From positions 1 through 64,000 of the forward strand of contig JAFXCE010000133.1 in the NCBI GenBank assembly GCA_017521565.1: DNA of 64,000 bases, written 5' to 3'. Made by a program: the position numbers and the translations under genes. Positions within the stretch are counted from its first letter, which is position 1. Each line of letters begins with the position of its first letter. Shown piece after piece: positions 15,824 to 22,670 of the stretch. The notes below the pieces were generated by a model. The model was not told the DNA's origin. It searched no databases and saw nothing but the letters and a program-made list of their open reading frames with translations. The stretch comes from Clostridia bacterium (lineage in GTDB: Bacteria; Bacillota; Clostridia; Christensenellales; Aristaeellaceae).

Positions 15824-17938
15824 ATGCATACGCTGGTTGTGGCGGAGAAGCCGTCCGTCGCGCGGGATATTGCCCGCGTACTGGGCGCGCGGGACCGCGG
15901 CGAAAACTGCCTGATCGGCGGCGGTTATGTGGTGACATGGGCGATTGGTCATCTGGTCACGCTCAAGGAGCCGCAGGAGCTTGACGAGCGCTACGCAAAA
16001 TGGCGCGCACAGGACCTTCCGATCCTCCCTCAGCGGATGGAGACAAAGGTTATCCGCAAGACGAGCGCGCAGTTCAAAACGGTTAAGGCGCTCATGAATG
16101 ACAAGGAGACGGGATCGATCGTCTGCGCGACGGACTCCGGGCGTGAGGGCGAATTGATCTTCCGGTATATCTACGAGCAGGCGGGCTGTAAAAAGCCCGT
16201 TATGCGTTTGTGGATTTCTTCGATGACAGATGAGGCCATCCGTCAGGGCTTCGACAGCCTGCGGCCGTCCAGCGACTATGACGCGCTCTATGCCAGCGCG
16301 CGCTGCCGTGCGGATGCGGACTGGCTTATTGGCATGAACGCTACGCGCGCCTACACGCTGCGCTACAATGTGCTTTTATCCATAGGCCGCGTGCAGACGC
16401 CGACGCTTTCCATGCTCGTCAGGCGAAGAAAAGAGATTGATACATTTGTTCCGCAGACGTACTACACCGTTCGCGCGGACTTTGGAAGCTATCAGGGCGT
16501 ATACGTTTCGCCCAAGGGAGAAAAGCGCATCGAAAGCCGTGAACTGGCGCAGGCCATTGCCGCGCGTGTAAAGGGCAGGGGCGGCATCGTTGCAGAGGCG
16601 ACACGGGAGAGAAAGACCGAGCGTCCGCCGCTTTTGTATGACCTGACGACTCTGCAGCGGGAGGCAAACGCGCAGTTGGGCTTTACGGCGAAGAAGACGC
16701 TGGCCACCGCCCAGAAGCTCTATGAGACGCACAAGCTGCTGACCTATCCGAGGACCGACAGCCGCTATCTTTCCCGGGACATGACGGACAAGGTTCAAAA
16801 GGCGCTTGCTTCCTATGGGGGGACGATTGAAGAGGTTGGCAAAAAAGCGCTTGTTTTCGGCGTGAAGATGACGCCGCGCGTATTTGACGACGAAAAGCTG
16901 ACCGACCACCATGCCATCATTCCAACAGGAAAAGACGCGCAAAGGCTTAACCTCACGCAGGATGAACGCAGGCTTTATGAGATGGTTGCAAGGCGTCTGG
17001 CGGCAGTATTTTATCCCGATCATGAATATGACAGCCTGCGGGTGGTGACGCAGATTGGTGAGGATCGATTTCTTTCCACAGGCAGGAGCGTCGTGCAGGA
17101 GGGCTGGAAAGAGGTCTACCGGCAGACGATTAAAAAGAAAAAAGGCGGCGAAGAGGAGCAGGAGCTTCCGCCGCTTGCCGCTGGCGATGCAGCTGCCTGC
17201 AAAAACGCCAGCGCGAAGGAAGAACAGACCAAACCGCCCAAGGAGCATAACGATGCGTCGCTTCTGCGCGAGATGGAGCATGCGGGCAGGCAGATTGAGG
17301 ATGAAGCGCTGCGCGAGCAGATGAAGGACTGTGCCTTGGGCACGCCGGCTACGCGTGCGGCGATCATCGAGCGGCTGCTGGAGGTCGGGTACGTCAGGCG
17401 GAGCGGAAAGAATCTGGTGGCAACGGATAAGGGTATTCGCCTGATCGAGGCGGTACCGCCGGAGATTGCTTCCCCGGAGACGACAGGGCGCTGGGAACGT
17501 GCACTGTCCCAGATTGCCCGCGGGCAGGACGGAGAGGCGCGTTTTCGCGAGGGTATTGCGCGGCTGGCGTCGTTCCTTGTGCAGCATGCATCGACGGCGC
17601 CGGACGTTCCCTTTGAAAGGGAAGAACGCCGCGGAAAAGGCGCAAAGCGCGTCAAGGATCTGGGATTTGCCTGCCCTATCTGCGGGCAGGGAAAGATGGC
17701 TGAGAACACAAAAGGATTCTATTGCACGCGCTTCCGTGAAGGATGCAGATTTACCATCTGGAAAGACGCGCTCGTGCGTCAGGGCGGGCCGGTGCTCGAT
17801 GGCAAGCTGATGAAGCTCTGCGTGCAGAAGAAGGATGTGCGCGGCTCCACAGGCGTGATCCACTACGACAATGGACAGATTCGCTTCGCACCGTCAGGTG
17901 TCGAGGCAGGACAGACAAAAGGCGGGATGAACGGATGA
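15824..17938 (+). CDS. topB: DNA topoisomerase III (type IA)
   Basis: A 704-aa topoisomerase that cuts one strand and passes another to decatenate or relax DNA. The TOPRIM domain starts VVAEKPSVARDIARVLG and contains the acidic DSGREGELIF. The active-site tyrosine is Tyr308 in LTYPRTDSRYLS, and RVQTPTL is the conserved type IA motif. A lysine/glutamate-rich loop at about 440-480 interrupts the strand-gate region. The C-terminus (about 605-690) has CPICGQGKM, a Zn-ribbon-like start, then a topo C-terminal repeat with GCRFTIWK. The next gene starts inside its stop codon (ATGA overlap). Confidence 0.95.
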   Translation: MHTLVVAEKPSVARDIARVLGARDRGENCLIGGGYVVTWAIGHLVTLKEPQELDERYAKWRAQDLPILPQRMETKVIRKTSAQFKTVKALMNDKETGSIVCATDSGREGELIFRYIYEQAGCKKPVMRLWISSMTDEAIRQGFDSLRPSSDYDALYASARCRADADWLIGMNATRAYTLRYNVLLSIGRVQTPTLSMLVRRRKEIDTFVPQTYYTVRADFGSYQGVYVSPKGEKRIESRELAQAIAARVKGRGGIVAEATRERKTERPPLLYDLTTLQREANAQLGFTAKKTLATAQKLYETHKLLTYPRTDSRYLSRDMTDKVQKALASYGGTIEEVGKKALVFGVKMTPRVFDDEKLTDHHAIIPTGKDAQRLNLTQDERRLYEMVARRLAAVFYPDHEYDSLRVVTQIGEDRFLSTGRSVVQEGWKEVYRQTIKKKKGGEEEQELPPLAAGDAAACKNASAKEEQTKPPKEHNDASLLREMEHAGRQIEDEALREQMKDCALGTPATRAAIIERLLEVGYVRRSGKNLVATDKGIRLIEAVPPEIASPETTGRWERALSQIARGQDGEARFREGIARLASFLVQHASTAPDVPFEREERRGKGAKRVKDLGFACPICGQGKMAENTKGFYCTRFREGCRFTIWKDALVRQGGPVLDGKLMKLCVQKKDVRGSTGVIHYDNGQIRFAPSGVEAGQTKGGMNG

Positions 17939-18432
17939 AGTTTTATTCTCAGGCAGATTTTGAGCGAAGCGGAGCAGAGAAGAAAAAGGAATTCATGCGG
18001 ATGGCGCTGCTTGCGCTCCCATTTCTTGCAGCATCCGTGGCGGGCTTTGTCATTCGCAACGAGATTATCTGCATTGCGGGATGCATTCTCTTTTTCAGCG
18101 TGATCATCTTCCTGTATGACCTTCGCCTGCAGCCCGCGCTGCGATACGGGCGGCATCTGCAGGAGATCCATTCCGGTATGTCGCATCAGACGCTTGGCGC
18201 ACTTGTGCGCCTTGGCAGCGATTCTGTTTACATGGGCGGCATTGACTTTCACGAGGTGATCATCAATATCTATGAGGATCTTGCGGAGGAAGGCGAGCGT
18301 CGTTTCCTGCTGGATATCAATAAGGAAGTCCCGGCGGAATGGATGGATCAGGATGTCATCGTGACCAGTCACGGCAATTTTGTGCTGGAGGTTGAACTGG
18401 CTGCGGATGTAAAGAAGGAGAAGCAGGCGTGA
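17935..18432 (+). CDS. Small two-helix membrane protein of unknown function
   Basis: A 165-aa protein. Two adjacent hydrophobic segments (about 22-38 and 42-60, with VIRNEIICIAG between them) form a membrane hairpin. The remaining C-terminal 100 residues form a soluble domain with alternating strands (GALVRLGSDSVYMGG, FHEVIINIYED, VIVTSHGNFVLEVEL). Its start overlaps the topB stop (ATGA) and its own stop overlaps the next start (GTGA), indicating translational coupling. I do not recognise the family. The soluble part could be a small beta domain facing the cytoplasm. Confidence 0.75.
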   Translation: MKFYSQADFERSGAEKKKEFMRMALLALPFLAASVAGFVIRNEIICIAGCILFFSVIIFLYDLRLQPALRYGRHLQEIHSGMSHQTLGALVRLGSDSVYMGGIDFHEVIINIYEDLAEEGERRFLLDINKEVPAEWMDQDVIVTSHGNFVLEVELAADVKKEKQA

Positions 18433-19721
18433 CGGAGGAAAAAAAGAACGCATGGCTTACTGCGTTGCTTCTTGTTCTGATCGGAGTGAGCATATTCCTG
18501 CTCAATGCCCATACGCCGCTGATGATGGACGACTATGACTACAGCTTCTCCTGGAGTACGGGGGAGCGTCTGTCAGGCCTTGCCGATATCCTTGCGTCTC
18601 AGGCTGTGCATTACAGGCAGTGGGGCGGGCGCAGCGTGGTGCATTTTTTTGCGCAGCTGTTTTTGTATCTGGGTAAGCCGGTCTTTAATGCAGCCAATAC
18701 GCTGATGTACCAGCTGCTTCTTATAGAGATCGTGTATCTTGGCGGAAAGCGGGAAATGCGAAGCGACTGGCGGCTTCTGATGATTGCTCATGTGCTGCTC
18801 TTCTTCACAGTCCCGTTCTTCGGCGTGACATTCCTCTGGCTGGATGGCGCGTGCAACTACCTCTGGGGAACTGCGCTGGCGCTGCTTCCGCTGATCATTG
18901 GCAAGAGCGAGCGGGAAAGCGGATTTTTTGACACGGAAAGCGTACGGGGATGGCTGGCGCTGCCGCTGTGTTTTCTCGCGGGCTGGACGAACGAGAATAC
19001 CGCCTGCGGCGTGCTGGCTGCGTGCCTTTTGCTTCTGATTTGGGATGCTTATAGCAGACGCGGTATCCGTGCATGGCGAATCGCTTCGCTGATTGCGCAG
19101 GCGCTGGGCGTTATGGTTCTTTTGCTGGCTCCGGGTAATTTTGTGCGCCCGTCGGAACCGAGCGGGCGGAGCATGATCATGGAGCTGCTGTATCGTGCGG
19201 CGGTTGTCACGTATTGTGGGATTCGCTACGCGGGCATCCCGGCAATTGCTGCGCTGGGGCTTTTTGCTGCTGCATATCGCAGGAAGACAAAGGTTCGGTC
19301 GGTGTGGTTTGCCGTGCTGTGCGGCGCAGCGCTGCTGTGTGCCTATGCGCTGGTGGGTTCGCCGCAGATTTCTGATCGTACGTTTACCGGTGTGCTTGCG
19401 CTGGCGATTGCGGCGCTGCTTTCAGCGTGTGCCGATGTGATGAAAAAGCCAGGAAAAAAAGATGCCGCAGCAGGCCTGCTGCTGATGCTGTGCGTGACCT
19501 GCAGCGCGGGGCTTGCGCTGAGGGATGTGAAGGCGCACGAGGCGGCATGGCGCGCGCAGGAGGAAAGAATTCTCTCTGCTGCAGGGGAAGAGCAGGCCGT
19601 GATTTCTTCCGTTCTGTCGGATTCACGATTTACGATGGATATCGTCATTGCGCAGGATGCGGCGCAGTGGCCGAATTCGACATTATCCAGATATTATGGC
19701 ATTGAAATTATGGGGCAATAA
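18429..19721 (+). CDS. Polytopic membrane protein (DUF6056-like)
   Basis: A 430-aa multi-pass protein with about ten hydrophobic helices. After the first helix comes PLMMDDYDYSFSW, and then YRQWGGRSVVHFFAQLF. The acidic DDYDY motif in the first extracytoplasmic loop followed by an Arg/Gly loop is typical of the DUF6056 family and recalls GT-C glycosyltransferases, whose catalytic Asp sits in the same loop. Function is unknown; a lipid-linked sugar transferase is an inference. It starts at GTG overlapping the previous stop and ends the run from yybS. Confidence 0.75.
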   Translation: MTEEKKNAWLTALLLVLIGVSIFLLNAHTPLMMDDYDYSFSWSTGERLSGLADILASQAVHYRQWGGRSVVHFFAQLFLYLGKPVFNAANTLMYQLLLIEIVYLGGKREMRSDWRLLMIAHVLLFFTVPFFGVTFLWLDGACNYLWGTALALLPLIIGKSERESGFFDTESVRGWLALPLCFLAGWTNENTACGVLAACLLLLIWDAYSRRGIRAWRIASLIAQALGVMVLLLAPGNFVRPSEPSGRSMIMELLYRAAVVTYCGIRYAGIPAIAALGLFAAAYRRKTKVRSVWFAVLCGAALLCAYALVGSPQISDRTFTGVLALAIAALLSACADVMKKPGKKDAAAGLLLMLCVTCSAGLALRDVKAHEAAWRAQEERILSAAGEEQAVISSVLSDSRFTMDIVIAQDAAQWPNSTLSRYYGIEIMGQ

Positions 19722-19779
19722 TTGCGGCGAAATCGTGAAACTATCGTGAATCTGGTCAGAAAATATGAAAAACCATTGC

Positions 19780-19818
19780 GCCGCACATGCATATTCGCCA
19801 TGTGCGGCTTGACATTTT
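19780..19818 (+). terminator. Hairpin abutting the foldase promoter, possible terminator
   Basis: A perfect 10-bp stem, GCCGCACATG / CATGTGCGGC (19780-19789 and 19799-19808), is followed by TTGACATTTT. The T-tract is weak and contains the -35 box of the next promoter, so it may instead work as an operator. Confidence 0.45.
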
Positions 19819-19837
19819 CCAATCAACTTATTATAAT
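19809..19837 (+). promoter_or_regulatory. Consensus sigma-A promoter of the foldase gene
   Basis: TTGACA (19809-19814) and TATAAT (19832-19837) with a 17-base spacer: a full consensus promoter. Its -35 box begins at the first base after a 10-bp hairpin. Confidence 0.9.
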
Positions 19838-19882
19838 AATCCGTATATTGCCGTGTATCGGCTGAAAGGGAGAGAACGTACT

Positions 19883-21352
19883 ATGAAAAAGGGAATTGCA
19901 TTGATCGCTATGCTGCTTGCGGCGATGATGATGCTCTCCGGCTGCAACCTGATTGGTTATGACGCAGAGCTCGACGGCGCGCAGGTGGTGGCCAAGGTCA
20001 ATGATACCGAGCTCACCAAGGCAGATTGGCTCACCTATCGTGAGTATCTGGCGAATTACTACAATCAGTACTATCAGCAGTATTTTGGCATGAGCATGCC
20101 GATGGATGAGGCGACCATCGCCGGCTATGGTGAAGAGGCGCTCGAACAGATGATCCAGTCCACTGTCATGCTGGATAAGATGGAAGAACTTGGCTTTGAG
20201 CCGCTCCCTGAAGAGGATGCTGCCGAGGTTGAGGAATATGCTGACAGCATGGTCGATATGTACAAGATGATTCTGCGTTATCAGAACCATCCGGACGTAG
20301 AGACCGTTGAAGAGGAGAGCGAGCGTCTGGCTGCTGAAGCCACCGCGAGCGAGGCCACCCCGGCTGAACCCGCTGTGCCGGTTGCGACCATGACCAACGC
20401 AGAGCTTGATGCGCTGCTCAGCGAGGAGCTTCTTGCTACTGGATATTCCCGCGAGTATTTCGTTGAGAGCCAGACGGCGTCTGTGCAGAATGAGAAGCTT
20501 CAGGCGTATGCCACCGAGGGCGTCGCCGTGACGGATGAGCAGGTCAAGGCGGAATTCGACGAGCAGGCTGCCCAGCAGAAGGAAACCTATGACGCGAATC
20601 CGGCCGCGTATGCCAGCGCCGTCAATTACGGTACTGAGCCGTACTATATTCCGGAAGGCTATCGCGGCGTGAAGAACCTGCTGGTTATGCTCACCAAGGA
20701 AAAGCAGGACGAGATTGATGCGCTCAAGGCGGAGCTTACGACTGCGCAGGCGCTGCTTGACGATGGCAACGCTCAGCTTGAAGAGATCAAGGCCGAAGAT
20801 CTGTCCGCCTATGACGAGGCTGCTGTGGCGGAGATCAATGAGCAGATTGCTGCGCTGGAGACACAGGTGACCGAGGCTCAGGCGACCATCGACGAGAAGC
20901 AGGCAAAGATCGATGAAGTCACCGAAGCTGCCTTTGCAGAGATCCTGCCGAAGGCGCAGGATGTCCTGGCGAAGGCTCAGGCTGGCGAGGACTTTGACGA
21001 GCTGATTGAGCTCTACGGCGAGGATACCGGCATGACCGCTGAGCCGGCCAAGACTCGTGGCTATCTGGTCTGCGACGGCCTTGCGCTCTATGAGCAGGCG
21101 TTCCAGGATGCTGCGATGGCGCTGGCGAATGTTGGCGATATCTCCGCTGAACTGGTTCAGACCAGCTACGGCTACCATATCCTGCAGTACACGACCGACA
21201 TCGCTGCGGGCAATGTGGAATACACCGACGAGATTAAGGATACGCTGTACGAGACTATGCTGACCGAAGCCAAGGATGCTGCCTTTGATGCTGCTGTCAC
21301 CCAGTGGGTGTCCGAGGCCAAGGTGGAAACCTTCCCGAAGGTTATGGAATAA
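19883..21352 (+). CDS. PrsA/SurA-type peptidyl-prolyl isomerase foldase lipoprotein
   Basis: A 489-aa secreted chaperone predicted to sit on the outer face of the membrane and help exported proteins fold. The signal peptide ends in lipobox LSGC (Cys21). A SurA-N-like helical region covers about 40-225. The parvulin domain begins GVKNLLVML (near 258) and resumes at AKAQAGEDFDELIELYGED and ends YGYHILQYTTD. About 80 residues of heptad-rich coiled coil (about 268-350, rich in Ala, Glu and Gln) separate the first strand from the first helix of the parvulin fold, which is unusual. A Glu/Ala/Pro low-complexity linker lies near 150-175. The start is taken at MKKGIALI after AGGGAGAG. Confidence 0.9.
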   Translation: MKKGIALIAMLLAAMMMLSGCNLIGYDAELDGAQVVAKVNDTELTKADWLTYREYLANYYNQYYQQYFGMSMPMDEATIAGYGEEALEQMIQSTVMLDKMEELGFEPLPEEDAAEVEEYADSMVDMYKMILRYQNHPDVETVEEESERLAAEATASEATPAEPAVPVATMTNAELDALLSEELLATGYSREYFVESQTASVQNEKLQAYATEGVAVTDEQVKAEFDEQAAQQKETYDANPAAYASAVNYGTEPYYIPEGYRGVKNLLVMLTKEKQDEIDALKAELTTAQALLDDGNAQLEEIKAEDLSAYDEAAVAEINEQIAALETQVTEAQATIDEKQAKIDEVTEAAFAEILPKAQDVLAKAQAGEDFDELIELYGEDTGMTAEPAKTRGYLVCDGLALYEQAFQDAAMALANVGDISAELVQTSYGYHILQYTTDIAAGNVEYTDEIKDTLYETMLTEAKDAAFDAAVTQWVSEAKVETFPKVME

Positions 21353-21375
21353 TCTGCTACAATCAGAAAGACAAG

Positions 21376-21410
21376 GCGCTTGAGGGCAAATCGCTCTCAA
21401 GCGCTTTTTT
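21376..21410 (+). terminator. Terminator of the foldase gene
   Basis: A 12-bp stem (GCGCTTGAGGGC / GCTCTCAAGCGC, one G-U) with loop AAATC is followed by TTTTTT. Confidence 0.9.
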
Positions 21411-21495
21411 CTGCTTTATCTGAAGGGCGTGCAGACAGCTCTGCCGATCGACGGAACAACTTGTACCGAAATGGTGCAGAACCGGAGGCAGCGCG

Positions 21496-21503
21496 CATAC
21501 AAT
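21496..21503 (+). promoter_or_regulatory. Possible sigma-E (sporulation) -10 element
   Basis: CATACAAT agrees with the sigma-E -10 consensus CATACAnT and lies 20 bases before the small ORF and 207 before spoVM. The region 14-15 bases upstream shows only a weak -35 match, so the call rests on the -10 and on the context of a sporulation gene. Confidence 0.35.
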
Positions 21504-21522
21504 GCAGGGAGGAGGGAACGAT

Positions 21523-21675
21523 ATGCGCAGGTGCTATGAATCGGGCAGGAAACTTGTGGGTACACTGTTGGTGCTGTTTGGTGTGCTGCTCGTGTTTTTG
21601 TGCCTGCCGGTGGAGTTCCTTTTGATCTTGCTGGGCGTTGCATTGGCTGCAGTGGGGCTCATGCTGCTGCGCTGA
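21523..21675 (+). CDS. 50-aa single-span membrane peptide upstream of spoVM
   Basis: A 50-codon gene with a very strong GGGAGGAGGG site 7 bases upstream. After a basic N-terminus (MRRCYESGRKLV) it is almost wholly hydrophobic, with GVLLVFLCLPVEFLLILLGV, ending in MLLR. Such a peptide would span the membrane once or form a hairpin around the central Pro-Val-Glu. It lies between the foldase terminator and spoVM, 34 bases before the latter, so the two probably share a transcript. I do not recognise the family. The context suggests a sporulation-associated membrane peptide, but this is inference. Confidence 0.6.
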   Translation: MRRCYESGRKLVGTLLVLFGVLLVFLCLPVEFLLILLGVALAAVGLMLLR

Positions 21676-21709
21676 AAAAAGGGATTGCTGCGCGGGAGGG
21701 AAACGATCG

Positions 21710-21793
21710 ATGGCAGTTCGGATGATCTGTGTGCGTGCGCCGCGTTTTGTGCGCGCGCTGGCTCGCCTGATGGGCATGGGGAAGGGAACATAA
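21710..21793 (+). CDS. spoVM: Stage V sporulation protein SpoVM-like peptide
   Basis: A 27-residue peptide. Its core VRAPRFVRALARLMG aligns with the amphipathic helix of Bacillus SpoVM (KLPKFLGGIVRAMLG): the helix-breaking proline, the following basic residue and Phe, and the final Arg fall at the same spacing. SpoVM is known to recognise the convex outer forespore membrane and recruit the SpoIVA coat base. Location next to rpmB and followed by yloU and yloV matches the Bacillus neighbourhood, which independently supports the call. A GGGAGGG site lies 8 bases upstream. It implies that the organism sporulates or recently descends from spore formers. Confidence 0.78.
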   Translation: MAVRMICVRAPRFVRALARLMGMGKGT

Positions 21794-21802
21794 GGTAAAG
21801 AA

Positions 21803-21831
21803 AAAACACCCGGCTAAAAACCGGGTGTTTT
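21803..21831. terminator. Bidirectional terminator between spoVM and rpmB
   Basis: A perfect 11-bp stem, AAAACACCCGG / CCGGGTGTTTT, with loop CTAAAAA lies between the convergent spoVM and rpmB genes. Confidence 0.88.
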
Positions 21832-21849
21832 CATGCAGCAATATGGCAA

Positions 21850-22041
21850 TTACAGAGCGCGCTCGACCTTGCCGCTGCGCAGGCAACGGGTGCAGACGTT
21901 CATGTGACGAACAGTACCGCCGACGGTCACGCGGACACGCTGGGTGTTCGGCAGCCAAACGCGATTGCTCTTGCGGTTGGAGTGGCTGACGTTGTGGCCG
22001 CTCATAGCGCCCTTCTGGCAAACTTCACAAATCTTTCCCAT
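21850..22041 (-). CDS. rpmB: Large ribosomal subunit protein bL28
   Basis: A 63-aa ribosomal protein beginning MGKICEVCQKGAMSGHNVSH, with RKSNRVWLPN and the C-terminal CTRCLRSGKV. The CxxC...CxxC set marks the zinc-binding (C+) form of L28. The start is placed at MGKICEV because AGGAGG lies 9 bases upstream. A longer in-frame start has no such site. Transcribed opposite to its neighbours from its own promoter. Confidence 0.96.
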   Translation of the reverse strand: MGKICEVCQKGAMSGHNVSHSNRKSNRVWLPNTQRVRVTVGGTVRHMNVCTRCLRSGKVERAL

Positions 22042-22083
22042 GATCACACCTCCTTCTGGTGCGTAAACAGTCATAACACGGTT

Positions 22084-22112
22084 ATTTTAGCACCTTCGCA
22101 GCAATTTGACAA
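22084..22112 (-). promoter_or_regulatory. sigma-A promoter of rpmB
   Basis: On the minus strand, TTGTCA (22112-22107) and TAAAAT (22089-22084) are separated by 17 bases, about 43 bases upstream of the ATG. Confidence 0.75.
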
Positions 22113-22169
22113 GTCTTTTTTTTATTTTGTTTTGAATAAAATGAAAAAACTGCGTTGACATGCGATTGA

Positions 22170-22206
22170 CAAGGAATTCATCCGAGTTTTTTGCGAGGAA
22201 TCCTTG
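22170..22206 (+). repeat. Inverted repeat overlapping the yloU -35 box
   Basis: CAAGGAATTC (22170-22179) pairs with GAATCCTTG (22198-22206): nine pairs with one bulged A. The right arm overlaps the -35 hexamer at 22204-22209. This is a position expected for a repressor operator, though it may only be a fortuitous fold. Confidence 0.4.
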
Positions 22207-22232
22207 TAAAAAAAGGTGTTTTCTTGTATACT
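22204..22232 (+). promoter_or_regulatory. sigma-A promoter of yloU-yloV
   Basis: TTGTAA (22204-22209), 17-base spacer, TATACT (22227-22232). The leader to yloU is about 50 bases. It is divergent from the rpmB promoter. Confidence 0.75.
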
Positions 22233-22290
22233 GTACGATGATCCAATAAATTTTCGGGTCGGTATGCCCCTTTATAAGGAGGTTATTTCT

Positions 22291-22641
22291 ATGGAATGCA
22301 AAATTAACAATGATCTCGGTCAGATTACGATCAGTGAAGACGTCCTGCTCAAGGTAGCGGGTTATGCGGCGCTGGAGTGCTACGGCATCGTTGCGATGTC
22401 CTCTAAGCGCGCCAAGGATGGTTTTGTGGAATGGCTTGGCAGGGAGAACCTGACCAAGGGAGTTCAGGTGAAGGTGACGGACGGCGGAATCGATATTGAT
22501 CTGTTTATTATCGTCGAGTACGGCATCTCCATCGTTGAGGTCTGCAAGATCATCAAGTCCCAGGTCTGCTATAAGATTGAGAACATGACGGGCGCCAAAG
22601 TGCGCAGAGTGAATATTTCAGTTGAGGGTATCCGCGTTTGA
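22291..22641 (+). CDS. yloU: Asp23/Gls24 family envelope-stress protein
   Basis: A 116-aa cytoplasmic protein. The Asp23 core is visible as LGQITISEDVLLKVAGYAALECYGIVAMS, then VKVTDGGIDIDLFIIVEYG and the final VRRVNISVEGIRV. Family members form membrane-associated assemblies and respond to envelope stress. Their cytoplasmic role is poorly defined. The start MECKINND is chosen because AAGGAGG lies 8 bases upstream. Directly followed by the DAK/DegV-type kinase gene with 29 bases between them, the same pair as yloU-yloV in Bacillus. Confidence 0.93.
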   Translation: MECKINNDLGQITISEDVLLKVAGYAALECYGIVAMSSKRAKDGFVEWLGRENLTKGVQVKVTDGGIDIDLFIIVEYGISIVEVCKIIKSQVCYKIENMTGAKVRRVNISVEGIRV

Positions 22642-22670
22642 TTCCCTGACGGAAACTGGAGGCGAAATTT

